Source of the DNA: Septoria linicola
Taxonomy: Eukaryota > Ascomycota > Dothideomycetes > Mycosphaerellales > Mycosphaerellaceae
Assembly (NCBI GenBank): GCA_024114885.1
Contig: CP099421.1
Coordinates: 1,736,001-1,800,000, forward strand
Reading direction: 5' to 3'
DNA: 64,000 nucleotides
In this document: piece by piece, positions 1 to 12,165 of the stretch
Position numbering within the stretch: the first letter of the stretch is position 1
Layout: the number at the start of each line of letters is the position of its first letter
The notes under the pieces: generated by a model
Database searches by the model: none
What the model saw: only the letters and a program-made list of their open reading frames with translations
What the model was told of the DNA's origin: nothing
Position numbers and translations under genes: made by a program

Positions 1-390
1 AAGCAAGGCATTGCGCATCAGGTCGTGTTGTCGAAAGTGGATAAATTGCTGTATCCAGACTCAAAGTCCCCGGGGCCGTTGAGGCTGCATAATGGACTGG
101 TGAAATTGAAGGCGAGGTGTGAAGAGATTCGGCAGGAATTGGATGAGGCTGCGGCGGAAGAAGGGGTGAGAGGCAAGATGGGGGACCTGATGTGTTGTAG
201 CTCCGAGAAGAGTCTGGACGCGAGGAACAAGACGAGGAGAATTGGTGTTGATGAACTGCGGTGGTCCGTGTTGACTGCTTGTGGGCTAGAGAACACCATT
301 GACCTGAGGAGGGCGACAAAAGTGAAGGTCTCGGACGAGGAGGAGCCCATCGTTCAGGAGGAGAGAGAACAGTACGCGCCTATGCAGTAA
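1..390 (+). CDS. EngB/YihA-type GTPase, C-terminal fragment (probably mitochondrial)
   Basis: This is the 3' part of a gene whose start lies before the window; the frame is open from base 1 and ends with TAA at 388-390. Early in the fragment, a Ser-Lys-Val-Asp run fits the G4 (T/N)KxD guanine-specificity motif. Downstream, a CCSSE run matches the G5 (SAK-like) motif, followed by a GVDELRW...GLE tail that is typical of EngB GTPases. By family knowledge, fungal EngB-type proteins (yeast Mrx8 group) act in mitochondrial ribosome assembly or translation. P-loop and switch motifs would be upstream and cannot be checked. The gene converges with the Argonaute gene, with 279 bp between the stop codons. 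Confidence 0.72.
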   Translation, partial: KQGIAHQVVLSKVDKLLYPDSKSPGPLRLHNGLVKLKARCEEIRQELDEAAAEEGVRGKMGDLMCCSSEKSLDARNKTRRIGVDELRWSVLTACGLENTIDLRRATKVKVSDEEEPIVQEEREQYAPMQ

Positions 391-669
391 TTCGACTGCA
401 CGCCAAAGCAATCTTCTATGAGAAGCTGCCATGTCAGACAAGATGTTGTTCGGAAGCAGTGATCGCATTCATCTATGAAAGAGTGGATTCTGCCTAGATG
501 ACGAGCTCTGCAATCCAATCCTTCTCCCTCTCGTCACTAACTCACTTCAAGCCAATCTGAATCTCCAATAACAAAGGGAACAGCAAATGAGTGTGCAGCA
601 GTCAAAGAAGCCTCGTCTGCTGGAAGGCTACACGTAGCCGAAGGTCCGGGCGCCTGTCCTGCCAATCCT

Positions 670-3600
670 TCAGATGTACCAAGTCGTGTCGCGAAGGCGG
701 GCGTGGACTCCGCCGGTCCACTCTGTGTTACCATCGAAGACAGAAGAGTCGCTCCCGTGGTTTTCGGCCAATGCACTAAACAGGTAGTACCTTCCACGCT
801 CACACAGCAAGTCCGCATAGTACGCTGGTGGGCAGATGGATACTGCCTTGGTAGCCCGATTGAACAGGTAGCAGAGATGATGCGTGAACTGCTCCAGTGC
901 GTCGGCGGTGAAGGAGATTTCATCCTTGATCACCACGTAGTGAGCAGGACGTGCCGTGCCCTGCAATCCTCGATGCGCTTGGAGGTAGAACTCGCGAATG
1001 ATCTTCCCTACGATGCCTCGATCGACGACGGTGCCGGGTTGCGGGTTCCAGGAGCCTTTGGAGGTCTTGGCGTTGTAGTCGGCGTCCTCCTGACGAGTCG
1101 GATAAAAGCGAGTGTGGTGGCGCTTGCCGACAATGATGATGGCAATCTTCGGCCACTTTTCCTTCTTGCCATATCTCTTCTCGAACACCTTCTCGAAAGA
1201 AGGTAGCTCCTCTTGCAAGACAAGAGGGTATTGGCCTTCGGAGACTCCATCGCGGTAAATCACGATCTTGGTGGGCAGGCGGTTCTGGTTGTGTCTGAGC
1301 CACACATCCAACCGCTCGCTGAACATCTCTTCAAGATGATCGACATTTTGCTCATCTTTGCCGCCTACCATTTCTTTTCTACTCTTCTGAGACCGAATGC
1401 TTCCTGGCCACTGGAACATCTGGCTGTCTACGCTGGCAACAACGCAAGCGATGCTCGGCGCACCTTCAGCGCTACCAGGCGATGGGTGAGTCACATCTAT
1501 ACCAACCAGCATGGTGTTGTTGTCGATAGGAGCCACGATAGTGTTGACAACGCTGTGAGACACTCCTCCGCCTTTGATGTTGAATTTCAAAGCCAAGTTG
1601 CCGAAGTACTGCAGCTGACTGGGCCCTTCCTTCTCGAGCTTCGAGCCCACAGAGCAGATAGTGCCTATGCCGTGGTCCACGTCGCCGAAGTACTTGATGC
1701 GAGCATAAAGCCAGCGGTCAGCCTCTGGAATGATGATGAAGAGCATGTTGACGCGGGCGTCCTCGGCTTTCTGGAATTCTGCCTTGAGCAGTCGGTCGTT
1801 TGATTGGCGGTTTGGCAAGGTCAACTGATCCAGAGTGACCATTCGTGTCGGGAGGCGCTTGCCCATGTTGATGCCGTATCCGGTCAAAGACTTCTCCAGC
1901 GCAGAGATAGTCCCCTCCGCATCGCCTCGCAACGCGTAGCCTTTGTTGCCACGATGGTTGATGATGAGAGCCTGCCACTGGGCGAATTTCCCAGGCCGAG
2001 CGAACTTGGTAGCCGCAAGATTCCAGGAGCCATTGGATGCAGAGATAGATTTTTGGCCATATTTGACAGTCGGAGGTGGTAAGATCCTGCCTGGTACACT
2101 GATCATGTCCGTACCAACGCGGAACCCAAACGGACCCACAGAGGTGTTTTGTGGGTTGCCGTCTGGGTCTGCAAGGCGCAGAAGTCGCAGACCATTACCA
2201 GGGGAATTGGCAACGCCGGCGATCGACATGGCGTTGAGGTTGGGGAAGCGAGCAGCAAAGCGAAGCATTTCGGAAGTCTGATCACCACTCAACAAGCGGC
2301 GGTAGGCTTGGCCTGGGGTAACCCAGCAGAGCTCCACGGGCAGGTACTGAGGATCAGTTCTGGTGCCGACGTTTAGCACTGGCAGCTCTGGTGCCTTCAA
2401 GGTGATGCCGTGCTGCCGCTTGAAATACTCTGCTACAGTCACCTGGCGAGGCGCTGCATTCGGTATGGCAGTGTCGACATAGCTGAATTTGACCTCGTTC
2501 GCATTGCCAAAGCGCTTGACTGGAGGCCCACCCTGAACTTGCTTCGCAAAGCCAACGATGGTCTTTACCTTCTTCATGAAGGGCTGTTGTTGGCCGTCCT
2601 TGACGTAACGTGCTTCGACCTTGAGCATGCGGATGAAAGCCTCGCACTGCGTGTTGTTCGAGCCAACTTCGCGCATGACATCACGTAAGTGAAGTGGTTT
2701 GAAGAAAGCCCCTGCCGTGACGTTGATGTTGATCAACAGTCGGCTGATCGTTGGCCGCACCGACGAGAAGTATCCTCGCAGCGCCTCCAGCCCACCGCCC
2801 AAATCGTAGAACTCCTTGCCTGGGTGCGCACCGAAGGGGTAGAACTTGTTCTGTCCCACGTTTTGGACGTTGTTGGCGCTGTTTGCTGCCTTCGTCGCGA
2901 TGATGTTGAGCATCTGGACTATGTCTGCGCGACCTGCATAGAGCGCGCTCGAAGAGGGGCTGCGAAGATATTCGATCATCTGGCGTGGATTGAACTCGTT
3001 CTGGAAGCGAATTGCGATCTTGAAAGTATTCCGATCGCGTGCCTGCCTGACAAAATCCGGGGCCTGACCAGCTTGCGGCGCTGACTGCTGCTGAATTGTG
3101 TTTGTCTCGGGAGTCAGAGTTATCTTCAGCTCCTGCTCGCTTCCCATCAGCTTGCTAAGGTCAAGCTTTGCGGTCGTGACAAGAATTGCTGCAAAGTCGG
3201 AGGCCCAGTGGATGTTCGCAAACGCTGGGTGCGTGAAAAGCTGGTCAAACAGGCGACGCCGCTTTTGCTTGCTGATAGGTGGCTCCTTGTTACTGCTACC
3301 CGCTTTGCCAGGCGGTCCTTTGATGGCGATCTCATACCGGAACAGGGTGACTTCTTCCTTCTTCGCTTCGTATGCAGTCGTGATCTTGAAGTAGTTCGTG
3401 CGCAACACAATGGCCTTGCCCTTCGTACCATATCCAGGACGGCCGGGAAGTCCTTCAATGATCTTGCCCTTCGTTTCAGCCACCAACGCATCCTCAGCGG
3501 CAGTGATTGCCGGATCGGGAGCCGTGACCTGCATCGTATCGCTGGATCTTGGTCAGTACAGGCGTCTGTCGATACACGTGCGTTGTCTACTCACAGGTAG

Positions 3601-3938
3601 ATGCCTCCAGTGCCTTGCGGTGGTCCGCCGCCACGGCCGCCGCCGCCGCCACGTCCTCCTCTGAAGGCCATCTGTGTCTGTTGTCCCCTACCAGGTGGAC
3701 CGCCTCCACCACGGCCACCTTGGAAGTCTCCGCGGCCACGACCTCCTTGGTAGTCGCCACGGCCTCGACCACCTTGAGAATCTCCGCGACCGCGGTTGCC
3801 TTGAAAGTCTCCTCGCCCACCTCGTGCAGCCTCACCACCACCACGGCCTCCTCTATCTCCTCCTCCACCTCCACGTTGGCCTCCGCCTCGATCGCCACGG
3901 CCTCCGCCGCCGCGACCTCGTGGTTGGTTGCTGGACAT
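670..3938 (-). CDS. AGO: Argonaute (QDE-2-like), two coding exons, RGG-rich N-terminus
   Basis: Slicer component of RNA silencing. The model is exon 1 3938-3595, a 53-nt intron 3594-3542 (GTGAGT donor, CTGAC branch site, CAG acceptor) and exon 2 3541-670, giving 1,071 aa in one frame. The first ~110 residues are Gly/Arg repeats (RGG/GRGD type), likely RNA-binding and arginine-methylation sites. ArgoN, ArgoL1 (GYFSSVRP), PAZ (VAEYFKRQ...LPVLNVG...YLPVELC), ArgoL2, Mid and PIWI follow in order. The PIWI tetrad is visible as D797 (GIDVTH), glutamate finger E857 (SERL), D879 (YRDGVSEGQ) and D1025 (YYADL), so a DEDD slicer site appears intact. The protein ends in TTWYI, close to the usual short hydrophobic Argonaute C-terminus. 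The start ATG at 3938 follows an A-rich leader. It should act in quelling or transposon small-RNA pathways, which fits a genome rich in LTR elements. Confidence 0.93.
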
Positions 3939-3977
3939 GTTGATACTCGTGTTCGTTTGTCTTAGCGAATTGAGAAT

Positions 3978-4034
3978 CTGTACGATATCACGTTAGAGAC
4001 AACGTTGCATAGGCTTGCATGTCGTGCTACTCAC
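3978..4034 (-). other. Predicted 5'-UTR intron of the Argonaute gene
   Basis: On the minus strand a GTGAGTAG donor at 4034 is followed by a CTAAC branch site and a TACAG acceptor ending at 3978, 57 nt in all. This is the same size and style as the coding intron of the gene. It lies 39 bp before the ATG. A similar GTGAGTAG at about 4351 could be the donor of a further leader intron, but I see no convincing branch site there. Confidence 0.6.
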
Positions 4035-6606
4035 ATTGATGCCCAAATGAATGGCTCAGTGAGAACTTGGTCTCACAACTCGGTCAAAGTATAGTCTGAG
4101 TTCCAGATTGTACTTCGCAGATAGCAATGGCCACAAAGATAACGAGTACTGATGTGGTTTGCTTGTTTGTCGTGATGATTTGTTGTGTACTATGATTGTG
4201 TACGTGCTAGACCGGCTGTTAGATGTCTTGTTTGAAGGTAGGAGTGGTCAAGAAGGAGGGATTGACGAGGAAGTGGCTGAGGGTAGCAATGGCACATTGG
4301 AAGCTGCAGCGCACTCTTCGCTGAGATTGATGTGAGGCAGGTACTACTCACATCGAAATCAGGTTGCTTGTTGACAAGATCAGATTGCTTGTTGAGATGA
4401 GATGAAGTGGCGGCAAGATAGTCTAATGGCAAAAAGTGAGCAGTTTCGTGCGTGCTGCTTCGCAACAAGTAGAAGTGATGCTTGAATTGAGAGAAAGACA
4501 CCAGGTCCAGCTTGTTCCAGCACACTGTCACGTCGCTCCAGCGACACGTCTGCCTAGTAGCGTGATGCAATGTGATAGATAGCAAAGCAAACGTGTGCTC
4601 CAAGACAAACGCGAGACGGCAGCTTACCACGCAGCAAAGGATTTCAGTGACGCCTCTGGTAGCTCATCATGCCAATTGCCGCTGCAAGTCTGAGCTGGCG
4701 CCAGTAAGGAGTTCTTGTATATTAAATGTGCATGTAGAGGTGAGGAAGAGAAAGAGCATGATGCCGTGTAGATTTCGCGCCAGGAGGTCAAAGTGGCTCC
4801 ACCTTTGTGGTCAGAACTCTCCTTCATCCGGCATTGGGCCAATCCAGCCAGTTCATCTTCTGGTTATGTTCTTCGTCTCGACGTAAATCGGATTTCTATG
4901 CCTGCGTAGCGTCATTGAAGCATAGCTGTGCCCGCGGAAAAGATGCAAGAAGCAGCACGTTTTCCCTCACAACGCTGTTGTTATTGGCCTGACTAAACGA
5001 TTTTGGTCTCTGTGGTCTGGACTATTTTGCCTGACGATGTTTTGGCGCCAAGGAGACACGCCCGGCTCGAGCCAACTGGCTGGCACACTGCGCTCATCCT
5101 TGGGCTGCATTTTGTCAAAGAGCACGCGTGCTCGCGTCGCGCGGCAGGCTGCAGTGAGGAACAAGGTCCTGGTGCAGCTCGAAGGGCACCGTGACGCAGA
5201 TATACAGTTCTTCAAACACGGCCCGCGCCTTACCAGATACTGAACCTCAGTGGCGGACTTGTACGCCCTGCAAGTCATCTGTCATACCAAGACATGGCTT
5301 TATCGACGCTCAGGCACGAACGCCCGTGTGACTTTCGGAACAATGCAGATGGCTTCCACAGTCAGTCTTGTGCTAGGCGGCAGCATATCCGCGATCAAAT
5401 GGCAGACCAATGCGGCTACCGGAGCTCCGCTGCACGTCGCATCTCATAGAGACGACGAGGCCGGCCGTTTCGACTCCAAGTGGACAAGCCACGCGGCAAC
5501 GTCGTGGGTTGACCTGGAGACTCTGCTTTCATCGTGGCCGTTCTGCTACCACAAACGATCGTCCAACTACGCATCAAGGCTGACCACTGATCCTTTGCGC
5601 AAAGCCGGAGAACACGCGCGTTCTCTAGAGGAGCAGACACCACTACGCAGACATAAGCTTGGCACCGCTCTGGCCCGCTCACTCAAATCAAAGAGGCATA
5701 TGCGGCGTTGCGCATGACCTAGTGTCTCGTGAAACTTGACGTGGACATGTATTCCGGTGGCTGCATGACTGGCATGCCGTGCATTGCAACTTCATGCTGA
5801 AGCTGAGTATTGGCTAGCTAGGACTACTGACAGAACTAATTTGCAGCGACAAGCAGATTACTAATGTTCATATGCTCCAGCCTGGTCGAAACACCGCAGC
5901 ACATGCCATCTTGTGATGCTTTCTACCACGTTCGTACATTTCTGTATTGGCGGCTCCATCGGAGAGCCCAGCCGGCTGATCATGGGCACGTCGTGCAGCC
6001 TGAAGGATGCCTGCATTGATGGATCCATTCCAACGGCCAAACGCCTTTTCTGGATCTGCTACATTCCTGACTCGCGCTAGACTCCGGTTACCTGGGTGAA
6101 CCTGGTCCATCTTTGGTAGATGGAGCATCCGTCGTACATGTCAGACGACGACATCTCTTGAGATGTGGACTTGGTAACTATGCCATTGTTACACTCGTCG
6201 TCTTCGAGACAAGACATTCCGATCGCAGCCAAGTTCTTGGGTACAGTCAAGCGCCGCTGTGGTCCAAAGGAATATCTCGTGCGGCTTGGAATAGTTTGTG
6301 CTAAAGCAGGAGCTTGCCCCATTGAATGTATCACGCACAACCTTTTACTCTGGTGACTTACACTACCATATCCACTTACGTTTGAGAGTGTCTACCAACG
6401 AACAACTGAACGAACGCCATTCCGCAGTGGGCGCAGGAATCAAAGAAACCATTTTGCATGTGCTGTGCGCAGCTAGGATATCTGGAGGAAAGTAGGAGTC
6501 GCGACCAGGAAGTCAAATTGGTGATATATGCTCACAACCTTGCATCCCAATCTCCGCTACAGACCTTGTTACCCGCACTGACAAGTCAGATTCATATCCT
6601 TCTGTG
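4035..6606. other. Long intergenic spacer between Argonaute and GH81 genes
   Basis: About 2.5 kb with no gene I can support. It holds the promoter side of the divergently placed Argonaute (-) and glucanase (+) genes. The longest open frames (4190-4630 minus, 146 aa; 5250-5717 plus, 155 aa) match no family I know, have no visible domain, and overlap other frames of similar length. The base composition is normal and CpA/TpG are abundant, so this is not RIPed sequence. A lineage-specific gene or a long non-coding RNA cannot be excluded. Confidence 0.5.
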
Positions 6607-9600
6607 ATGGACGGACATAACTTTCGCTTTCGAGCGCCAATACTACTATCGCTGATCACTTTAACCCAGGTTTTGCAGTCTGCCGCAGCTCCATATCCCG
6701 CAGGTTGGTCGCCAACGAGGCTTGCTCAAACACAGCATATGATAACATTTCTCAGATTCGCCACAAATCGCTCGAGGCGTTGCTGCCGTTATCACGGCCA
6801 CCAGCACATTCTCAGAAGATCAACCTCCAACGCCCAGCCAAGCCCTACATGAGCCATCGCCAGCAGATCCTAATGGCGCCATCATCTACCAGATAGGAGA
6901 CGGACAGTCAGTACATCTCAGGTTTACATAGTCTGGTATGGAGCCCAGCGTACTGACGTTCATTGCAGGATCCAAGCGCCTGGCCCCGGCCATGCATCGG
7001 AAGGCATCGCAACTGCCTCGGAGGGAACGACATCTTGCTCATCCAGCAGCTCTAGCATTGTAGCTCGTCAAGCAACCATGACCTCTCTATCGACTGGAAT
7101 CGGCACCCAGGTTTACGACGTGGCAACGAATTCTTTCTCTACAAGCGTTTCTGATGCATCTCTCACACAGCTTACTACGAATGCTGTGCAGAGCGCTACA
7201 CTTCCTGGACCTACCAGCACATCAGGCAGCGTCAACACGGCTCTTCAGACATCCATACAGACGTCGGCTCAGCCTTTCCTGACCTCAGTGGGATCCAGTG
7301 ATATCTCCATAGTGAATCCGTCCACCCTTCCAAGCCCGTCGTCGACATCGATTATAGAGTCATTGTTTGCGAGCAATATTTTCCGACCGATCGGCACGGG
7401 AGCTCCACTGGTGCCCAAAGCTGCCAAAGATCATCCGGTTCCGCGCACTGGTGTGCAACCACAAAGTCGGAAGCTACAAACAAACAAATTTTACTCTGGC
7501 CTCTATCTCAACGAGCAGACGTCTCCTGTGTTCACGTTCCCGTATTCGGTCTCTTGGGCTAAGGGCGGTGGCGAGCTTGAAAGCTGGGGTCTTGTTGTCT
7601 CTCATACTGAACCAGAACAGTGGGCTAAGGCCGATGGCAAACCAGGAAAGGATGCTGGTCAGTGGGGTTTCTTTGGCGCGCCCGTCGGCATCCAATACAT
7701 CGTGTTGTCCGCGAGTGAACTTGTAACCAACCCTGGCGCGTGGTGGGCGAGCAACAAAAGCCCGGGCCTTACCACTCACTCACAGGAATGGGGCTCTGTC
7801 AAGGCTGACCTTTACCCACCTGGCTGGATGACACCTGTCATAACCTGTCCGTTGATCCAAGGTTCGGCTTACATCACAGCAGAATATCACTGGGGCAAGC
7901 CTTTGATCCAGTCCAGCGTCGGCTTCAAGAACGTGACATTTGCCGGAGCGCTACCAAATAACCAGACTTATAAATATGTCGCGTTTCTGCGGAATGAGCA
8001 CAAATGGCTCATTTACATCACCCCTCTGGACCCTTGGTATGAAGTCAACAGATTCGATCTTGATCCGAAGGGAAGCTCTCTGAACGGCCCTGCCTGGTTC
8101 AACGGACACATCCAGGTTGCGAAAGTGCCAAGAGCGGATGGTGCAGCAACGCTACACTTGCGAGACACTGCGGTTGCATCGAAAGACCCCGAAACGGTCT
8201 ATGATGAATCGGCCGGAACATATCCAATCGGCGTTAACATCACCGCGTCAGTCAGTGGGAAGAGTGGGAGCTACACCTTGTCCTGGACGAAGAACGGCAC
8301 AATGGATCAAGACCTGCTAATGTTTGCCCTCCGCCACCATACTGACGCCATGAGCTACCCTGACCAAAATGGCCTGACCAGTCTGCAATTGAGAACCACG
8401 ACGAAAGGCATGGCCACTGCGATCAAAGGTGACTCGTGGACAATGACGGAGAAAGACCTGCCCATCAACATGGGCTTTGGGCCTTGGAGGCCTAGTGACG
8501 GCCACGTCGAAGACTATTCGCCGTCTGTTAAGGAAGCTATAGAAACTGCTGGGGCTGAAGATATCCGACAGGACATTCTAGGTCAGACCAACGTCAGCAG
8601 CGCGTACTACGATGGCAAAGCCCTGGCCAAATTTGCGGCAACATGCTATGCTTTACACGATATCGCAAGCAATGACACGCTTGCACTATCTGGTCTCCAG
8701 CCGCTGAAGCAGGCGTTCGCTCATCACATCGACAACGAACAGACATGGCCCTTCGTGTACGATGAGAACTGGGGAGGTGTGGTCAGCAATGCTTCATATG
8801 TCACAGGCAATCCTTTGGAGGACTTTGGCAACGCATATTACAACGATCATCACTTCCATTACGGCTATTTCGTCTACGCTGCTGCGGTCATCGGCTATCT
8901 TGACCCGGACTGGCTTGGCAATTCGACAAATAAGGACTGGGTCAACATGCTTGTGCGTGATTATGCAGGCTCCGATCTTGACGATCCGTACTTCCCCTTC
9001 TCTCGTGCTTTCGATTGGTACCATGGCCACTCCTGGGCTGCCGGACTGTTCGATTCAGGAGACGGCAAGAACCAGGAGAGTTCTTCTGAGGACACAATGG
9101 CGAGCTATGCCATCAAGATGTGGGGACAAGTCACTGGTGACAAATATATGCAGGCTCGTGGCAATTTGATGCTTGCCATCCAGAAGCGTAGCTTCGCAGA
9201 CTACTACCTCTATTCCGACGACAACACAGTGATGCCATCAAAGTTCATCGGAAACAAAGCTGCTGGCATTCTATTCGAAAACAAGGTTGATCACACGACT
9301 TACTTTGGTGCCGAGCCAGAGTACATTCAAGGCATACACATGCTTCCCCTGCTGCCTTTCAGTACATATATTCGCGACGCAAAATTTGTCTGCGAGGAGT
9401 GGGCTGCGTACTTCTCCAACGTCACGGACGGCATCGCGACCAAGATCAGCACAGTTCAAGGAGGATGGCGTGGAATCCTTATGGCAAATTACGCGATGTG
9501 CAACACAACTACGGCCAGAGAGGCATATAACTTCTTTACCGATGATGGATTCGACCAGAGCTTTCTTGATGGTGGAGCTAGTAAGAGTTGGTATACAGCT

Positions 9601-9636
9601 TTTGTGGCGGCTTTAGTGAACGGCGTCATACTATGA
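6607..9636 (+). CDS. Secreted GH81 endo-1,3-beta-glucanase, three exons
   Basis: Hydrolyses beta-1,3-glucan of the cell wall; relatives (yeast Eng1/Acf2) act in cell separation or wall remodelling. My model is exon 1 6607-6703, intron 6704-6755 (52 nt), exon 2 6756-6906, intron 6907-6968 (GTCAGT donor, CTGAC branch, CAG), exon 3 6969-9636, giving 971 aa. Exon 1 supplies a classic signal peptide (hydrophobic stretch then AAAPYP). Across the exon 2/3 junction the frame reads YQIGDGQIQAPGPG, a PIR-like wall-protein motif. A Ser/Thr-rich linker follows to about residue 235, then the GH81 domain. Visible catalytic-region motifs are YNDHHFHYGY (D709), FDWYHGHSWAAGL and NQESSSE (E786, E790). Asn-X-Thr/Ser sites are frequent, as expected for a secreted protein. 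The large exon has its own ATG at 7078, but starting there would lose the signal peptide. Confidence 0.9.
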
Positions 9637-10129
9637 GGAGGACACAATGGGTGACGGAGAGTGGATTTGGGTGAGTGTTATTGACACAAAGTAGGGACAA
9701 CTAACAGCAGCACATTGCGTGGGGACTTGAGCTTCGTTCTTTGGAAATACAGAGTTGGCTTAAGATATATTTGTATTAGCTATGGCAAACGACAGGGCAT
9801 GATACCAGCCAGTAAGGGAGGAAAGGACGCAGGCGCCAAATGGCTTGATGAGAACTGAACTATAATTATGATGGCATGATCTATGGAAATATTGCGAGAA
9901 TCGATTGAATGACTACAGCTTGTTCATCCCATTCCCTGCTTGTCGTTTGCCTGTGTCTTGTCGTCGAAAAGACTGGGCGGCATGCCGAGTTTGTCACATC
10001 CGCCATACGCTTTCCCGATTCGGGCTTGGCCGCCACGAGCAAATTGCTTACCGCAAGCTTCCCAGCTTGACATCCTTCCACTCAACCCACGATCTTCCCG
10101 GCTAAGAGCTGTGTCAGTCGGCGAGGTCA
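9637..10129. other. Intergenic: 3' side of GH81 and 5' side of TF-domain gene
   Basis: Roughly 490 bp between two plus-strand genes. An AT-rich part at 9740-9880 is the probable GH81 3' UTR and polyadenylation region. No tRNA, open gene or repeat is recognisable. Confidence 0.5.
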
Positions 10130-11721
10130 ATGGCAGCCGACAAAGGCGCTGTTCCTCTGCTGTTCCTGACCACATCAAGTGGGTCTGCGCCCAATGGTCG
10201 GAATGCTCGAGCACAGTCAAGAGCGACTGCTGCCAGGCGGACAAACCCTCCACTGCCACATCAAGGATCTTTTAGCACATTCGCAGTGACTGGCAAGCGC
10301 AAACATATCACTGAAGATGAAAACGGGGTTCCTAAGTCCTCAAACAAAACCAGTGACGCATCAACTTCGCATATCAAGCGGCGAAAGACCTCGAAAGACA
10401 GCCTTGCTGTGTCACGTATTCAGCACAATTCATCGAAGGACAAGGTAATGTCAGTGGGTGACCGCTGGCAGCATGTGGAATTCCGTGCACCCCCTCTCCG
10501 AATTCTCGCCACCCACTTCTCTTCCGGTTGCACTCTATTGCCACCAAATGTCGACCTGCAAAACGTGCTCAAGGTAGCAGCATTCCATATTCGCCGCAAA
10601 GCTGCGCAACTGCTCGACGCACAGCCAGAAAGGGCACTAGATGCACTTCGCTGCCGACAATGGTGTTCGGTCTCGGCAACGTTCGCGTCTCTCGGCCGAA
10701 GTCCATATCTCGATGGTGCCATTGCTTGTGTGGTATCGAAAGTACAGCAGGTTGTATCGGGCGCTCCGAGCGAAGAACGTATCCTGATCTGCTACTCGGA
10801 TGCACTGCAGCTGCTTCGTGCGGCCGTTCAGGATCCTGCTCTACACGATCGACTGGATTTGCTCGCGGCATCACAGTTGTTGGCAGTGTACGAAATGCTA
10901 GACTCTCCAGACACACTAGCCTGGTCTCAACACATTGCCGGTGTCGCAGCCATGGCAAAGCTACAAGGAAGACAAGAGGGCAGGAGCAACATTCTTACGA
11001 CAGAACAAGCTGCTCCAATGTTTGTCGAAGCACTCTTGAACGATGACGATGGCTTCTTCGAAAGCAAGCAGTGGAAAGCATTGCTGCAGATCTTGACGAA
11101 CAAGCAATCCCAGAACCCAGAAGCCACTGGGCAGACTCTTTCATGTTTTCGAGGTCTGCGAACTCTATTCGCGGAATGGAAAGATGCGACCAGAGTGGAG
11201 CTAGGCTGGGCCGCCAGATTCAGTCTCTTGGCTACAGCTCATGAGCTGCGAGCCCACTTCAAGAGTGTTGTCGTAAGAAGCGAGCATCGATTCATGACAC
11301 GCCAGCAGACCAGCAAAGGCTGTGATGTTCTTGGACTATGTCTCGTGAGCATCATGATGCTCGATCGTCTTATCTTGACACTACGCCAAACGAATACATG
11401 GCAAGGACACAATCTGGAGATTGACACACAAGAGCTTTGCACGCAAGTCATCAGACATGAGGTCGACACAGCGGAGGCATTTCCAGCCAAGGACTTGCTT
11501 CGAGCATTTCAACGACAGCACGACTACCCGCTACTCGCGTATGACACGTGAGTGTGGCCATCCATCTACAAAGGCAAAACCTACTGCCTGGGTTTCGATG
11601 TATCGTTGTCTGCAGACACAAAGAGCTGTTTGCCTGTTTTCCACACGATTACAGTAACCGCAAACGTGAACAAGACTACCAAAGATCCTGGATTGCTTCA
11701 ATGGTCGGTTCCTGCTTTTAA
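10130..11721 (+). CDS. Fungal-specific TF-domain protein without visible zinc cluster, two exons
   Basis: Exon 1 10130-11547, intron 11548-11615 (GTGAGT donor, TGCAG acceptor, 68 nt), exon 2 11616-11721; 507 aa. Without splicing, the frame stops four bases into the donor. Basic nuclear-localisation-like runs (GKRKH, IKRRKTSK) occur near residues 55-90. The central part resembles the helical fungal transcription-factor domain (Fungal_trans_2/DUF3468 type): a YSDALQLLRAAVQDP helix, then LLAASQLLAVYEML, then WSQHIAGVAAMAKLQG. No Zn2Cys6 pattern (CxxCxxxKxxC) is present at either end or just upstream in other frames, so DNA binding is not shown. It may be a regulator that lost its zinc cluster, or a cofactor. 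The start ATG has a good context (tcaATGG). The splice model gives an open tail of 35 codons and is inferred. Confidence 0.7.
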
Positions 11722-12165
11722 GTCACCCAAGCTCCTGGAGAAGATGTCGATACTGTCGTCTACCAACCTTTTTACAGCGAGGCTTGGTCAGAGATGATGT
11801 CCTGCACTTCTCAGCAACCAGCCCCGGCGCTGGTGAACGACAAGTCGACAATATTCACTGCACAAAGCGGCTGTCACATGCCATCACATTTGAAGTGAAC
11901 GTCCCTGAGCACATGAGCCTTGAGAGGCACGCATTCACCATGTCTCCTAAACATGTCATGACATATACGCACCACAACTTCATCTTATACACTTAAACTC
12001 GACAACCATTTACCAAGGTACCAGCTCCAACAAGACAAGCCTACAAGATCCCGAATAGCACAAATCAGCAAGTCGATACATCAATCCGAAGGTAGCCCTC
12101 AACTTGACTCCTAAGCTGCCAGTCGACCGACCCATCATTGTGACCATCTCCAAACACGAGACAAC
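11722..12165. other. Intergenic spacer
   Basis: About 440 bp between two plus-strand genes. A small open frame (11784-11996, 70 aa) has no recognisable content. No repeat or RNA gene is seen. Confidence 0.45.

Noticed and set aside
3587..3965. Other long frames over the RGG-coding exon (103 aa minus, 138 aa plus)
   Set aside because: Low-complexity GGN repeats keep several frames open. Only the frame starting at 3938 splices into Argonaute.
4190..5717. Hypothetical proteins of 146 aa (minus) and 155 aa (plus) in the Argonaute-GH81 spacer
   Set aside because: No domain, overlapping frames of similar length on both strands, and position in a probable promoter region; not supportable as genes.
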